A stretch of DNA of 64,000 bases from Ligilactobacillus apodemi DSM 16634 = JCM 16172 (GTDB taxonomy: Bacteria; Bacillota; Bacilli; Lactobacillales; Lactobacillaceae): positions 784,294 to 848,293 of the forward strand of contig NZ_AZFT01000053.1 of assembly GCF_001434405.1 (NCBI RefSeq). The letters are read 5' to 3'. The notes beneath the pieces were generated by a model, which worked only from the letters and a program-made list of their open reading frames with translations, searched no databases and was not told the origin of the DNA. The translations under genes and the position numbers were made by a program. Shown here one piece after another: positions 17,291 through 26,331 of the stretch; within the stretch, counting starts at the first letter, position 1; each line of letters starts with the position of its first letter.

Positions 17291-17543
17291 TCTATATGGT
17301 ATCTAGTTGGCAGTTAGGAATGAAAATGAGGCAATTCATTTGGTTATCGGAAAAAGTTCCATCACATTAATGATCATTGAGTCTAAAAAAATACTAAGTA
17401 CAATTTTATTGATCATAATCAGCCTTAAAGAAGTCATTAACTTTCCTATCCTTACAAAGATTAAGCAATGGTTACTTTCTCGTTTACCACAAAGATATTC
17501 GACCTATTTTTGAAATACTGCAAATGATCACAATCAATAGGAA

Positions 17544-18422
17544 TTAGACATTCCACTGTTTCAAACTTTTTTCCAATTCATTTGCCAAAGCCGTTTCTGC
17601 TTCCGACATATCATCTTTTTGTAACAGAACACGATACATTTGTGCTGGATCTTGATATAAAGCTAATTTAGGATATAACAATTGTAATTTTAACCGTAAT
17701 TCAGCAAGCATTGCTGGTCTGAGATCTTCTGAGATCGTATCATCATTTTCTAGCAGCATTACCAAGCGCTGATACATTAAATACTCGTCTAACTCTTTTA
17801 AGTTTGCTGGGATAAATTCTTGTTCTTCACCACTAAATAAACGGTATCTTACCTTTTCTTTGCTTCCTAAATAGCGCAATTCATCTAGCAACGAAGCTCT
17901 AACTAGCGGATGAACATAAGGGTCATTCAAATCATTGACGACTGCTTCTTTAAATTCTTCGATCGTTAAACAATCAGCCTGTGAAACGAGCTTGCGTTGT
18001 CCTAAAGTATCCAGAGCCCCTAAATGAGCTAATTGTCGCTTGATATCTGCAACGCTTCGATCTTTTCTAGCTTGCGCTAACGTTTTTTCAAATAGTTTTG
18101 AAAATGAATCTGCCTCATTTGAGGTCATAAAACCGCCCATTAAGTCCAAAGTCATTTGGATCTTACGAACTTTACCTGCTAAAATAGCTTCTTTGACATA
18201 CTCTGACAATTTTTCGTTATCTCTGATATAGTCAAGCAAATAGTCTTCAGCGATCAAACTGGCTTCTGCATGCTCATTTAGCCCCTTAAACGCTGAAAAT
18301 AATAAATAATTTAACTTGAAAGTTTTTTTATCAGCATAAGCCTTTTCCAGATTTTCAACTGCCTTTGCATAATTCTTTTGTTCAAGTGCCAAAACACCTG
18401 CATCATACGCATTATTTTCCAT
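17544..18422 (-). CDS. TPR-like repeat protein of unknown function
   Basis: A 292-aa soluble, mostly helical protein. The first 45 residues form a TPR-like helix pair (YDAGVLALEQKNYAKAVENLEKAYADKKTFKLNYLLFSAFKGL). The rest is acidic and helical with no catalytic motif that I can see. AAAAGGGTATAATAC precedes the ATG. It lies downstream of rnjB, separated by 78 bases with a hairpin, and could share that transcript. Similar TPR-plus-helical proteins sit next to core genes in lactobacilli but have no assigned role. Scaffold or adaptor function is only a guess from the repeats. Confidence 0.75.
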   Translation of the reverse strand: MENNAYDAGVLALEQKNYAKAVENLEKAYADKKTFKLNYLLFSAFKGLNEHAEASLIAEDYLLDYIRDNEKLSEYVKEAILAGKVRKIQMTLDLMGGFMTSNEADSFSKLFEKTLAQARKDRSVADIKRQLAHLGALDTLGQRKLVSQADCLTIEEFKEAVVNDLNDPYVHPLVRASLLDELRYLGSKEKVRYRLFSGEEQEFIPANLKELDEYLMYQRLVMLLENDDTISEDLRPAMLAELRLKLQLLYPKLALYQDPAQMYRVLLQKDDMSEAETALANELEKSLKQWNV

Positions 18423-18453
18423 GTATTATACCCTTTTCCCACGATATATCAGT

Positions 18454-18483
18454 ATGGGACTGTAGCAGTAACTACAGTCCCAT
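18454..18483. repeat. Intergenic inverted repeat between rnjB and the TPR-like gene
   Basis: A 12-bp stem, ATGGGACTGTAG with CTACAGTCCCAT, around a 6-nt loop. No T-run on either strand, so it is more likely an RNA processing or stability element than a terminator. Confidence 0.5.
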
Positions 18484-18500
18484 GGCATGATATGTTTATT

Positions 18501-20210
18501 TTACGATTCTTTTTTGTTATTCTTTTTATTTTTACCATGTCCATGATATTGATTGATTTCCATGATAACTGGTAAAATCACCGGATGGCGCTTTGTTTGT
18601 TCATAAAGGAAATGATTTAATTGTTCTCTAACATCTTGCTTAAGATGGCTCCAATCAAATTCTTTATTATCTAAATTAGCTTGAACTGTTTTAGTAATAA
18701 TGTCTGCACTCTCAGCAATCAAATCACGACTCGTTTTAACATACACAAAGCCACGTGAGGTGATTTTTGGTTTATCAACGATCTTCTTTTTCTTGCGATC
18801 GATCGTGACCACAGCAATAAAGATTCCATCTTCAGATAAAATTTTGCGATCACGTAGCACAATATTACCGATATCACCGACACCGATCCCATCGATCATC
18901 GTATTACCAACTTCAACTGATGAAGCCACTAACATTTTTCCACGGGTATATTCAGCTACATCACCCTTGGCTAATAAGAAAATATTTTCAGCTGGAACAC
19001 CGACTTCACTAGCTGCTTTAGCATTGGCTGCTAGTAAACGATACTCACCTTGAACTGGTAAAACATACCGTGGTTTTAATAAGTTCATCATCAACTGTAG
19101 ATCATTTTTGCTAGCATGCCCCGAAGAATTCAATTCATCAGAGATCGATTTTACGTCCGCACCAGAACGATAGATCATATCACGTGTACGAGCAACATTA
19201 GTTTCCATTGCATGGGACGGGGTTGTTGTGATAAACACTAAGTCCCCTTCATGCAAACTAACAAATTTATGTCGCTTAAGAGCCATTTTTTGTAAAGATT
19301 TTAAGGGTTCACCAGAGCGTCCTGCCTCTAATACAACGATTTGATCATCATCATAGCGACCAATATCTTTGATTGGGATCAAGATATCATCTTCTGGCAA
19401 GTGCAATTTATTTAGCTTCATCGCTGTCCGCACGATTTTTTCAACATCATGCCCCGTCAAAGCTACTTTTCGTCCATTAGCTGCTGCAGCGTCAAGGACT
19501 TGTTGAACGCGCGAAATATTTGATGCAACACACGCTACAATGATCCGCCCTTTACGATATTCAAACGTTTCACTGATAAAATCATAAATTTCACGTTCAT
19601 TGACCGTTTCATTTGGGTTTTCTGCATTAGCAGAATCACTAAGTAAAGCTAATACTCCTTCATTTCCAAGCTCAGCTAAACGTGCAAAATCGGTTTGGTA
19701 TTCTGGCAAAGCCGTTTGATCAAACTTAAAATCACCGGTATAAACGATCGTTCCTTCATCCGTCTTTAAAGCGATTCCTAAACTTTCTGGGATAGAATGA
19801 GTTGTCTTAAAAAACGACACCGTTGCACTAGGAAAATCGATCTCGGTTTTTTCGTTGATCACATGGAAGTCAGCAAAATTCTTAGCGATCTCTTCATTTT
19901 CACAAGCAATTTTTGCTAAAGCGATCGTTAATTCAGAACCAAATACAGGAACGTCAAATTCACTCACAAAATATGGCAATGCTCCTATCGCATCTGCATG
20001 TCCATGAGTCAAGAAAACACCGACAATTCGCCGTGCATTTTGGCGTAAATATTCAAAATCAGGAATCACAATATCAATTCCCAATAATTCATTTTCAGGA
20101 TATTTCAATCCACAATCTAAAATATAAATATCATCATTTACTTCAACAGCATACATATTTTTAGCATTCTCACGTACGCCTCCAAGTGAAATGAGTTTTA
20201 CATCACTCAC
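18501..20210 (-). CDS. rnjB: Ribonuclease J2
   Basis: RNase J2 partners RNase J1 in mRNA decay and rRNA processing. At about 569 aa it has the family layout: metallo-beta-lactamase domain, beta-CASP domain (SDSANAENPNETVNEREI) and a C-terminal domain. The metal motif reads HGHADAIG instead of the H-x-H-x-D-H of active enzymes, so the second metal ligand His is missing. This is known for J2 proteins, which act mainly as partners of J1. I start at GTG 20210 (SDVKLISLGG), 6 nt after AGAGGTG; the longer frame to 20252 lacks an SD. The active paralogue rnjA is at 39802-41478. Confidence 0.93.
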   Translation of the reverse strand: MSDVKLISLGGVRENAKNMYAVEVNDDIYILDCGLKYPENELLGIDIVIPDFEYLRQNARRIVGVFLTHGHADAIGALPYFVSEFDVPVFGSELTIALAKIACENEEIAKNFADFHVINEKTEIDFPSATVSFFKTTHSIPESLGIALKTDEGTIVYTGDFKFDQTALPEYQTDFARLAELGNEGVLALLSDSANAENPNETVNEREIYDFISETFEYRKGRIIVACVASNISRVQQVLDAAAANGRKVALTGHDVEKIVRTAMKLNKLHLPEDDILIPIKDIGRYDDDQIVVLEAGRSGEPLKSLQKMALKRHKFVSLHEGDLVFITTTPSHAMETNVARTRDMIYRSGADVKSISDELNSSGHASKNDLQLMMNLLKPRYVLPVQGEYRLLAANAKAASEVGVPAENIFLLAKGDVAEYTRGKMLVASSVEVGNTMIDGIGVGDIGNIVLRDRKILSEDGIFIAVVTIDRKKKKIVDKPKITSRGFVYVKTSRDLIAESADIITKTVQANLDNKEFDWSHLKQDVREQLNHFLYEQTKRHPVILPVIMEINQYHGHGKNKKNNKKES

Positions 20211-20364
20211 ATTATCACCTCTAAAATTTAATTTTATATACAATAGTTTCATATTAAACAGGGGCTAACTGACCTATCAACGCTTAATTATACCATAAAT
20301 CCCCTAAATTTATAAAATATACTTACCAGCTAGTAACAAGATGGCATTGCTAAGTAAATGATTG

Positions 20365-20406
20365 CACAAAAAAAGATGTCACTAAAGTATTCTCTAGCAA
20401 CATCTT
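20365..20406 (-). terminator. Intrinsic terminator of rpsO
   Basis: Arms AAGATGTTGCTAGAG and ACTTTAGTGACATCTT pair with a few mismatches (20373-20406), and the minus strand continues with TTTTTTTG. Confidence 0.85.
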
Positions 20407-20417
20407 AAGTTTATTTA

Positions 20418-20687
20418 TTAACGACGTAAGCCTAAGCTCTTGATCAATTCACGGTAACGTTGTACGTCTTTGTTACGTAAGTAAGCTAACAAGTTACGAC
20501 GATGACCGATCTTCTTCATCAAACCACGTTGTGAAGCAAAATCTTTTTTGTGTGAACGAACGTGTTCGTTAAGTTCGTTGATATCAGCAGTCAAAACAGC
20601 GATTTGAACTTCTGCAGAACCTGTATCGCCTTCATGACGTGCATATTTTTTCATGATTTCGTTTTTCTTTTCGTTTGAAATAGCCAT
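20418..20687 (-). CDS. rpsO: 30S ribosomal protein S15
   Basis: S15 binds the 16S rRNA central domain as a primary assembly protein. The 89-aa length is standard. The family signatures are present: [41 protein letters not shown] and [14 protein letters not shown] start at ATG 20687 (MAISNEKK), 8 nt after GAAAGGTGG; a start four codons upstream sits inside that SD. It is a single gene between its leader and a strong terminator. Confidence 0.99.
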   Translation of the reverse strand: MAISNEKKNEIMKKYARHEGDTGSAEVQIAVLTADINELNEHVRSHKKDFASQRGLMKKIGHRRNLLAYLRNKDVQRYRELIKSLGLRR

Positions 20688-20699
20688 TTGTATTTCCAC

Positions 20700-20800
20700 C
20701 TTTCGATAATTCTGCCCCTAACCGAGTAAGTCGTCGGTGTCGTCGCCAAACTAAGTTAAAGGTCCGGTACATCCGTACTTAACTAATTTACTAGATTTTT
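20700..20800 (-). promoter_or_regulatory. rpsO leader, possible S15 autoregulatory RNA
   Basis: A roughly 90-nt leader with hairpin-forming sequence (GTACGGATGTAC near 20768-20787; GGCGACGACACCGACGAC near 20731-20748) precedes rpsO. Firmicutes rpsO leaders often bind S15. I cannot confirm the consensus by eye. Confidence 0.35.
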
Positions 20801-20864
20801 CCAGAAATTGCAAGTCGAATTTAACTGTCAAGGAATTTTTCTTGACATCAATTGCATTTTTTTA

Positions 20865-20893
20865 TTGCATTGTTTAAATTGCTCTTGTATAAT
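20865..20893 (+). promoter_or_regulatory. rpsT promoter
   Basis: -35 TTGCAT (20865-20870), a 17-nt spacer and -10 TATAAT (20888-20893), 60 nt before the rpsT ATG. Confidence 0.7.
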
Positions 20894-20952
20894 GAGATAT
20901 GTTGAAAATTTAGATGATACCATTACGGGTCATGCAAGTGGAGGTGACATTA

Positions 20953-21207
20953 ATGCCAATTATCAAATCCGCAATCGAACGTGTAAAAACAAACGAAAAA
21001 GCTAATGCTCGTAACTCTGCTGAATTAAGCAAGATGCGTACAGCAATCAAAAAATTTGAAAAAGCTAAGACTGCTGGTGCAGAAGATATTGAAAAACTTT
21101 ACCGTGAAGCAGTTTCTGCAATTGACCGCGCACACTCTAAAGGCTTGATCAAAGCTAATAAAGCAGCGCGTGACAAGTCTCGTATGGCTGCACGTTTAGC
21201 TAAATAA
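20953..21207 (+). CDS. rpsT: 30S ribosomal protein S20
   Basis: S20 is a three-helix primary binder of 16S rRNA. The 84-aa protein shows the usual features: [37 protein letters not shown] and the C-terminal [20 protein letters not shown]. The start ATG 20953 follows GGAGGTGACATTA. It stands alone, divergent from rpsO, with its own promoter, and converges on holA across a shared bidirectional terminator. Confidence 0.98.
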   Translation: MPIIKSAIERVKTNEKANARNSAELSKMRTAIKKFEKAKTAGAEDIEKLYREAVSAIDRAHSKGLIKANKAARDKSRMAARLAK

Positions 21208-21209
21208 TA

Positions 21210-21247
21210 AAAAAAGAAGCTTAGAAATTCATCTAAGCTTCTTTTTT
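21210..21247. terminator. Bidirectional terminator between rpsT and holA
   Basis: The stem AAGAAGCTTAGA with TCTAAGCTTCTT is flanked by A-runs on the left and T-runs on the right, so it works for both converging genes. Confidence 0.88.
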
Positions 21248-21260
21248 TATGTGTTTTATC

Positions 21261-22295
21261 CTACCCCACAGCTTGTTGCGTAAAATTCAACATAAATAAT
21301 TGAAATAGTAATTCAGGATCTTGCGAAGTTTTTTTCAAACGTTCTTCAATATGAACTAAACCTAAATAAGCGTTTTTTAAGTCTACCCGCTTAAAGACTC
21401 GTGTTTTTTGCAGAGCTAGTTTAACTCGGTACGGGTGCACCTTAAGTGTGCTAGCAATATTTCCTTGCGCATAGCCGTGTTTTTGCAAAATTTCAACTTG
21501 AAGTAATAGTCGGAACTGCCCTTCTAGAATTGCATTGATCTTTAATGGTTCTTCTTTTTGTTGCAATAATTCTTGATATAATGCTAAAGCTTGCGCTGTA
21601 TCACGCTTTAATACTAGCTCAACTAAGTCAAAGACATTTTGTTCTAACGAACGTGAAACCATTGCTTTTACTTGCTCAGCCGTAATTTTTTTGTCTTCAG
21701 CAACAAGTAATAACTTAGGTAATTCATTTGCAATTGCTGTTAGATTTGCATCAGTCCGCTGTAACAAGATCTCAAGTGCCTGAGGTGAAATCGTATAACC
21801 TTTAGTCTGTAGATCCGTGGTTAAATATTTTCTTACCTGCGCTTCAGATAAAGGACTATTATCAACTACAATTGCAGATTTTTTTAACTGCTTGACGATT
21901 TTTTTTCGTTCATCTAATTTTGCGTACGGTGCCATAAACACTAATGTTGTTGTCGGTTCTGGATCAGCCAAATATGCCAACAATTCATCAAAATTATGTT
22001 CTAACTTGTTTTTTTTGATCTCGCCTGTCAAAAAATATGGTCGCATAATAAACACAAGGCGTTTTTCGCCAAAAAATGGGACTGACATTGCATCTGCTAA
22101 AGCTGTAGAAAGCGTCACGTCTTCCATATCATAAATACCAACGTTAAATTCCCGCTCTTCTTCGGGGAAATTTTTAATCAATCGCTGCTTTAGTTTTTCT
22201 GCATTGACTTGTTCTTCACCTAACACAAGATAAACTGGCGCTAAGTTATTTGCTTCAATATCTTTTAAAACTTTTTCTACCGTTACCATTGCCAC
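21261..22295 (-). CDS. holA: DNA polymerase III delta subunit
   Basis: The delta subunit opens the beta sliding clamp within the clamp loader. The 344-aa protein fits the HolA family: N-terminal VYLVLGEEQVNAEKLKQRLI, central FFGEKRLVFIMRPYFL, a lid region and the C-terminal LLFQLFMLNF. As usual for delta it has no functional Walker A motif. Start choice is uncertain: GTG 22295 or ATG 22289, both some distance from GAAGGGAAG. It follows comEC by 70 bases on the same strand, the order comEC-holA found in Bacillus and lactobacilli, and is probably the last gene of that transcript. Confidence 0.95.
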   Translation of the reverse strand: MAMVTVEKVLKDIEANNLAPVYLVLGEEQVNAEKLKQRLIKNFPEEEREFNVGIYDMEDVTLSTALADAMSVPFFGEKRLVFIMRPYFLTGEIKKNKLEHNFDELLAYLADPEPTTTLVFMAPYAKLDERKKIVKQLKKSAIVVDNSPLSEAQVRKYLTTDLQTKGYTISPQALEILLQRTDANLTAIANELPKLLLVAEDKKITAEQVKAMVSRSLEQNVFDLVELVLKRDTAQALALYQELLQQKEEPLKINAILEGQFRLLLQVEILQKHGYAQGNIASTLKVHPYRVKLALQKTRVFKRVDLKNAYLGLVHIEERLKKTSQDPELLFQLFMLNFTQQAVG

Positions 22296-22365
22296 TCGTT
22301 AAGTTCGCTTCCCTTCTCTTGATCGATCGTCGATCTTTTCATGATACCATACTTAATTACATCTC

Positions 22366-24594
22366 TTAAGGGTTAATATAATATTGAATAGATTTTTTTT
22401 GAAAAAATTCTTTAATTTTTATCATACCAACTTTAGCGGTCAAATAATATTTGATTCGTTCTTTTTTTAAAGTAGCTAACGTTTCTTGATCAGGATGACC
22501 GTAACGATTATGTCTCCCAGCTGAAATAATTGCGATCCTTGGACTAAGTGCATGTACAAAGCGCGGATCACTAGCCGTCTTACTTCCATGATGACCAGTT
22601 TTAAAAATATCAGCTTTTAGCCAGGGATACTTTTTAAGAACAGCCAATTCACCTTGTCGATCCAAATCTCCAGTAAAAATACAGGATATCCCCTGAAAAT
22701 TTAACCATAAAACCAGGGAATCTTTATTAGTTCCTTGTCCTTTACTAAATGGATGTAACAATTTTAAGTTAGGGTCAGTCGGTTGTATTTTATCAGTCAC
22801 TGGTAACACATCTTTACGTAAAACTTTTGACAATGCCAATCTATGCTTGAAGCTAGGCAATTTTTCCATCCCTAAAGGTACGATCAATTGTTTGATCTTG
22901 ATAATTTGACTCAAACTAGCAAAATTTCCCACATGATCTGCATCCTGATGTGTTAAATAGAGTTGATCGATTCGCGCGATCCCCTTACTCAATAAGTAAT
23001 TAGCTACGATCGTTTCGCCTGTCGTTTTTTCTTTTCTTCTTTGCCAATTAGCTTGCTTAAAGTGAACCTTGCCCCCAGTATCGATCATGATTATTCGACG
23101 ATTAAAGCGGTCGCGTATTAGAGTACAGTCCCCTTGTCCAATATCAAAATATACGATCTCACTTCCTAGGGGATAATGGATCCACATAAAAACTAAGAAA
23201 TAACTTAAAGCTAAGAACCATAGTAGCTTCTTTTTATTTGCAACAATTTCTAAGGCTATCGTCAGTCCTAACCATATAAAGACAATTAGCAAAGGTGGCT
23301 TTCCAAAGACAATATTACCAGGTAATTTTGCCAACAAGTGTAAACCAACCGAAATCCCATTTAAAAAATAGCTAGCTACGCTCTGAATTCCGGGAATAAA
23401 GCACCCTAGCAGAGTTACTGGCAAAATAATTATCTCAAACACCCAAGTTGCTAAGTTCGAAAAAAGTAGCGTCCAAATATTCCAACTAAAAGTATGGTAT
23501 AAGACAAGTGGTAAACTATACAAATTTAGTTTTACATTAAACCACCAATTCGTGTGACTAGAACTTAGCAATATGATCAAGGTCAACAAGTAACTTAACT
23601 GCGTTCCTAAAGTTTGAAACATAGCTGGCGTAATAAAAATCTCCAGTAATAAAACGATCGCCCAAATTCCTGCGCCATCTGCTTTTTTCCTAAATAAAAG
23701 CCGTATTCCTAAGGCAAGCCAACACATCAAAATTGCTCTAATTAAACTAGGTACAGCTCCGCCTAAAATTGCGTAACACGGTAACAAAAAAAGCAACACT
23801 AAATCGGTTAGCTCACGGGAAAAATACAAATGCATAAAACACCATCTAAGAGCTTTTACAAAATAAAAAACATGCATCCCCGAAAGACTGAACAAATAAA
23901 TCAAACCTAACTTATTCAATTCAGTCAGTGTTGCTGAAAAGCCGACTTCTTTTACACCTAGGAGCAAGCTTTCTCCATAAAAATTTAAGGGAGTTGGATA
24001 ACTTTGGAGATGCTGACTAAAACTAGTTCGTAAATCATGCAAGAAAATAGCTAGGTATTCACTAGGCGATAACTGTCTCGTTTCAACTTGATGCCATCTG
24101 ACTACAAAAAATGTTAAGGCAATATTTTGAGCTTGATAAAATCGTTGCCAGTTAAATTCATTTTCATTTGTTGGGGGATTAACTTTTTGTAACTTACCTT
24201 CACCAACCAAGATCTGACTAGTCTTATTTTGTTGTAGACTGCGCTTTTCAGTTTGTGACTTTAGTCGATAATATAAAACTAATTTTCGCTTTTTTTCTAA
24301 CCAAAGTACCTTAGCTTGTAATAAATTTCCCTGAATTTTTGTTTCATCGCTATACATTAAAAAATGTTGATCTTTTAATTCTACTTGATCTAAAGCCTGC
24401 AACGTTGTTTGATTTTTCGCCCAAAAATAGTAGCGACTACCAAAAAGAAGAATTATCAAACAGATCATCATGAGTGCATTAAAATCGCGTAAACTAATAA
24501 TTTTAAGCACGATCAAGAGGAAAATACAACCCCAGAGCCAGGAACTTTCAAGCAATAAGAAACTAAGTGCGGTCACACCTAAAGCGGACAACAC
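22366..24594 (-). CDS. comEC: ComEC/Rec2 DNA uptake channel
   Basis: ComEC forms the membrane channel that passes single-stranded DNA into competent cells. The 742-aa protein is full length. It has an N-terminal hydrophobic pair and OB-like region, the competence domain with about eight helices (SLSGMHVFYF; PSLIRAILMCWLAL), and a C-terminal metallo-beta-lactamase-like domain. That last domain has FDIGQGDCTLI, THQDADHVGN, FTGDLD and GHHGSKTASD, so the metal site thought to degrade the non-transported strand looks intact. The start GTG 24594 lacks a good SD and lies 12 nt after comEB, suggesting coupling. Confidence 0.95.
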   Translation of the reverse strand: MLSALGVTALSFLLLESSWLWGCIFLLIVLKIISLRDFNALMMICLIILLFGSRYYFWAKNQTTLQALDQVELKDQHFLMYSDETKIQGNLLQAKVLWLEKKRKLVLYYRLKSQTEKRSLQQNKTSQILVGEGKLQKVNPPTNENEFNWQRFYQAQNIALTFFVVRWHQVETRQLSPSEYLAIFLHDLRTSFSQHLQSYPTPLNFYGESLLLGVKEVGFSATLTELNKLGLIYLFSLSGMHVFYFVKALRWCFMHLYFSRELTDLVLLFLLPCYAILGGAVPSLIRAILMCWLALGIRLLFRKKADGAGIWAIVLLLEIFITPAMFQTLGTQLSYLLTLIILLSSSHTNWWFNVKLNLYSLPLVLYHTFSWNIWTLLFSNLATWVFEIIILPVTLLGCFIPGIQSVASYFLNGISVGLHLLAKLPGNIVFGKPPLLIVFIWLGLTIALEIVANKKKLLWFLALSYFLVFMWIHYPLGSEIVYFDIGQGDCTLIRDRFNRRIIMIDTGGKVHFKQANWQRRKEKTTGETIVANYLLSKGIARIDQLYLTHQDADHVGNFASLSQIIKIKQLIVPLGMEKLPSFKHRLALSKVLRKDVLPVTDKIQPTDPNLKLLHPFSKGQGTNKDSLVLWLNFQGISCIFTGDLDRQGELAVLKKYPWLKADIFKTGHHGSKTASDPRFVHALSPRIAIISAGRHNRYGHPDQETLATLKKERIKYYLTAKVGMIKIKEFFQKKSIQYYINP

Positions 24595-24605
24595 TAAAAT
24601 TTCAG

Positions 24606-25097
24606 TTATTTATGAGGCTCTCCTTTGTCAACTAATTGTTTGATCAAAGCAGCATCAATGTATTCCTTATCAAGCTTTACTTGTTCAACAGCAACATTCT
24701 TCAACTTAAGTAATTCAAGTGCATAAGGATCATTATGATAGTTTCTTAAATAGTAGATTTTTTTAACACCCGCCTGCAATAACATCTTTGTACATTGCAA
24801 ACAAGGAAAATCAGTCGCATAAATTTCCGCACCATCAGTTGGGATCCCAAACTTAGCACATTGTAAGACCGCATTCATCTCTGCATGGATCGTCCGTAAA
24901 CAATGACCATCGACCATATAACATCCATCATCAATACAGTGCTTATCTCCAGAAACAGAACCATTATAGCCACCAGCGATCATGCGTTGATCACGAACTA
25001 GAATTGCGCCGACCGCTAAACGATTACAGGTGCTTCGTAGCGAGAGCAATACCGCTTGTAGCATAAAATATTGGTTCCATGGAATTCTTTTTTGCAT
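24606..25097 (-). CDS. comEB: ComEB, dCMP deaminase family
   Basis: ComEB is a zinc-dependent deoxycytidylate deaminase-type protein encoded in the late competence operon. The 163-aa sequence has the zinc and catalytic motif HAEMNAVL (His and Glu) and PCLQCTKML (two Cys). A second possible zinc site is formed by upstream His and Cys residues (DKHCIDDGCYMVDGHCLRT). The N terminus begins WNQYFMLQAVLLSLRSTCNR, typical of dCMP deaminase. TGAGGTAAGCGATA precedes the ATG. It is not required for DNA uptake in Bacillus; here it may simply feed dUMP and dTMP synthesis. Confidence 0.93.
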   Translation of the reverse strand: MQKRIPWNQYFMLQAVLLSLRSTCNRLAVGAILVRDQRMIAGGYNGSVSGDKHCIDDGCYMVDGHCLRTIHAEMNAVLQCAKFGIPTDGAEIYATDFPCLQCTKMLLQAGVKKIYYLRNYHNDPYALELLKLKNVAVEQVKLDKEYIDAALIKQLVDKGEPHK

Positions 25098-25158
25098 TAT
25101 CGCTTACCTCATATTCTATAAATTTTAGTAATAGTATAGCAGACATAGTTTAAAATGC

Positions 25159-25797
25159 CTATATCTTCAAATGATCTACCAATTTTTGATACGTTTTTTC
25201 ACCAATACCAGAAATATTTTTTAAATCTGAAAGTTGTTTAAAACCACCATGTTGTTCACGATACTCAATGATTTTATCGGCTTTTTTCTCACCAATTCCA
25301 TCGACTTGCATCAATTGCTCTTTAGTAGCTATATTAAGATCGATCTTATCTGTACTAGTACTATCGGCAGTCGCTAATGCTGCATTCGAGACCGTTGAAG
25401 AATTAGGATTGCTTTCCCCTTTTTTGATAACATAAATCAACATTTGATCGGTTAATTTTTTAGCGTAATTTACTTGTGAAATATCGGCTTGTTCGGTCAC
25501 ACCTCCCGCTAATGCAATTGCGTCTCCCACTCGTTTTGAAGCCGATATGCGGTATAAACCTGGTTGTTTGACTGCCCCTTTGATATCAACATAAATATCA
25601 TGCGTCTTGCTGGAACTATTAGCAACATTTGAGTTTACTACTCGCGCTACTTTATTGGATGAAATTTGCTTAAACGACTCCTCTTTTGCCGAAGAAGAAA
25701 ACATTAAATAAAAAACACTAACTACCCCAAATACACTTACACCTAGCAAGATCAACCACATCTTGTATTTTTCAAAAAGCTCAACTAATTTTTCCAT
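25159..25797 (-). CDS. comEA: ComEA, competence DNA receptor
   Basis: ComEA binds double-stranded DNA at the cell surface during transformation. The 212-aa protein has one N-terminal membrane helix (about residues 13-31) followed by a Ser-rich linker and a SLBB-type domain (DIYVDIKGAVKQPGLYRI). The C-terminal helix-hairpin-helix pair is INIATKEQLMQVDGIGEKKADKII-like (here LNIATKEQLMQVDG) and DLKNISGIGEKTYQKL. GGGGGTGAGCTG precedes the ATG. It is the first gene of comEA-comEB-comEC, all intact, so DNA uptake may be possible if the rest of the machinery exists elsewhere. Confidence 0.95.
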   Translation of the reverse strand: MEKLVELFEKYKMWLILLGVSVFGVVSVFYLMFSSSAKEESFKQISSNKVARVVNSNVANSSSKTHDIYVDIKGAVKQPGLYRISASKRVGDAIALAGGVTEQADISQVNYAKKLTDQMLIYVIKKGESNPNSSTVSNAALATADSTSTDKIDLNIATKEQLMQVDGIGEKKADKIIEYREQHGGFKQLSDLKNISGIGEKTYQKLVDHLKI

Positions 25798-25823
25798 CAG
25801 CTCACCCCCAATATATAAATACG

Positions 25824-25852
25824 AAAAAAAGGAGGAATTTTTTCCTCCTTTT
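25824..25852 (-). terminator. Intrinsic terminator at the end of coaD
   Basis: AAAAGGAGGAA (25827-25837) with TTCCTCCTTTT (25842-25852), then a T-run on the minus strand. It overlaps the coaD stop and separates it from comEA. Confidence 0.88.
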
Positions 25853-26331
25853 TACGCTTTATTCGCCTTTTTTAGTTCAGCTAAAACGAGTGGTGAAACT
25901 AACTGACTCACATCTCCCTTAAAACGAGCGACTTCCTTAACTAAACTAGATGAAACAAAACTATACTTGGGATCTGTTACTAACAACATCGTCTCAATTT
26001 GCGGTGCTAAATTTTTATTCATTTCCGCAATGTTTTTTTCAAATTCAAAATCTTGCGCATTTCGTAAGGCTCGAATAATCACTTGTGCGCCTAATTGGTT
26101 AGCTACATTTACCGTTAAATCTGCTTCTTTAAGCAAAACTGTTACGTTGCTGAGATCTTTGATCGCATCTTCGACCAACATTTGTCTTTTTTCCGCACTA
26201 AATAATGGTTTTTTAGCGGTGTTAGTCAAAATAACAACATAAACATGTTCAAACAGTTGAGCGCTACGTTTGATCACATCCAGATGTCCGTTAGTAATTG
26301 GATCGAAGCTTCCTGGAAAAATTGCTTTCAT
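25852..26331 (-). CDS. coaD: Phosphopantetheine adenylyltransferase
   Basis: CoaD converts 4'-phosphopantetheine and ATP to dephospho-CoA, the penultimate step of CoA synthesis. At 159 aa it matches the family. The nucleotidyl-transferase motif GSFDPITNGHLDVI carries the T/HxGH signature, and the C-terminal SFVSSSLVKEVARFKGDVS matches the ISSTxVR-type segment. Its ATG overlaps the rsmD stop by one base (TAATG), so the two are coupled. The order ylbG-rsmD-coaD is conserved in Firmicutes. It is the last gene of the leftward set. Confidence 0.97.
   Translation of the reverse strand: MKAIFPGSFDPITNGHLDVIKRSAQLFEHVYVVILTNTAKKPLFSAEKRQMLVEDAIKDLSNVTVLLKEADLTVNVANQLGAQVIIRALRNAQDFEFEKNIAEMNKNLAPQIETMLLVTDPKYSFVSSSLVKEVARFKGDVSQLVSPLVLAELKKANKA

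Noticed and set aside
17307-17513. 68-codon plus-strand frame in the relic region
   Set aside because: Weak start context, low-complexity Ile/Leu/Ser content, and no recognisable family; nothing supports it.
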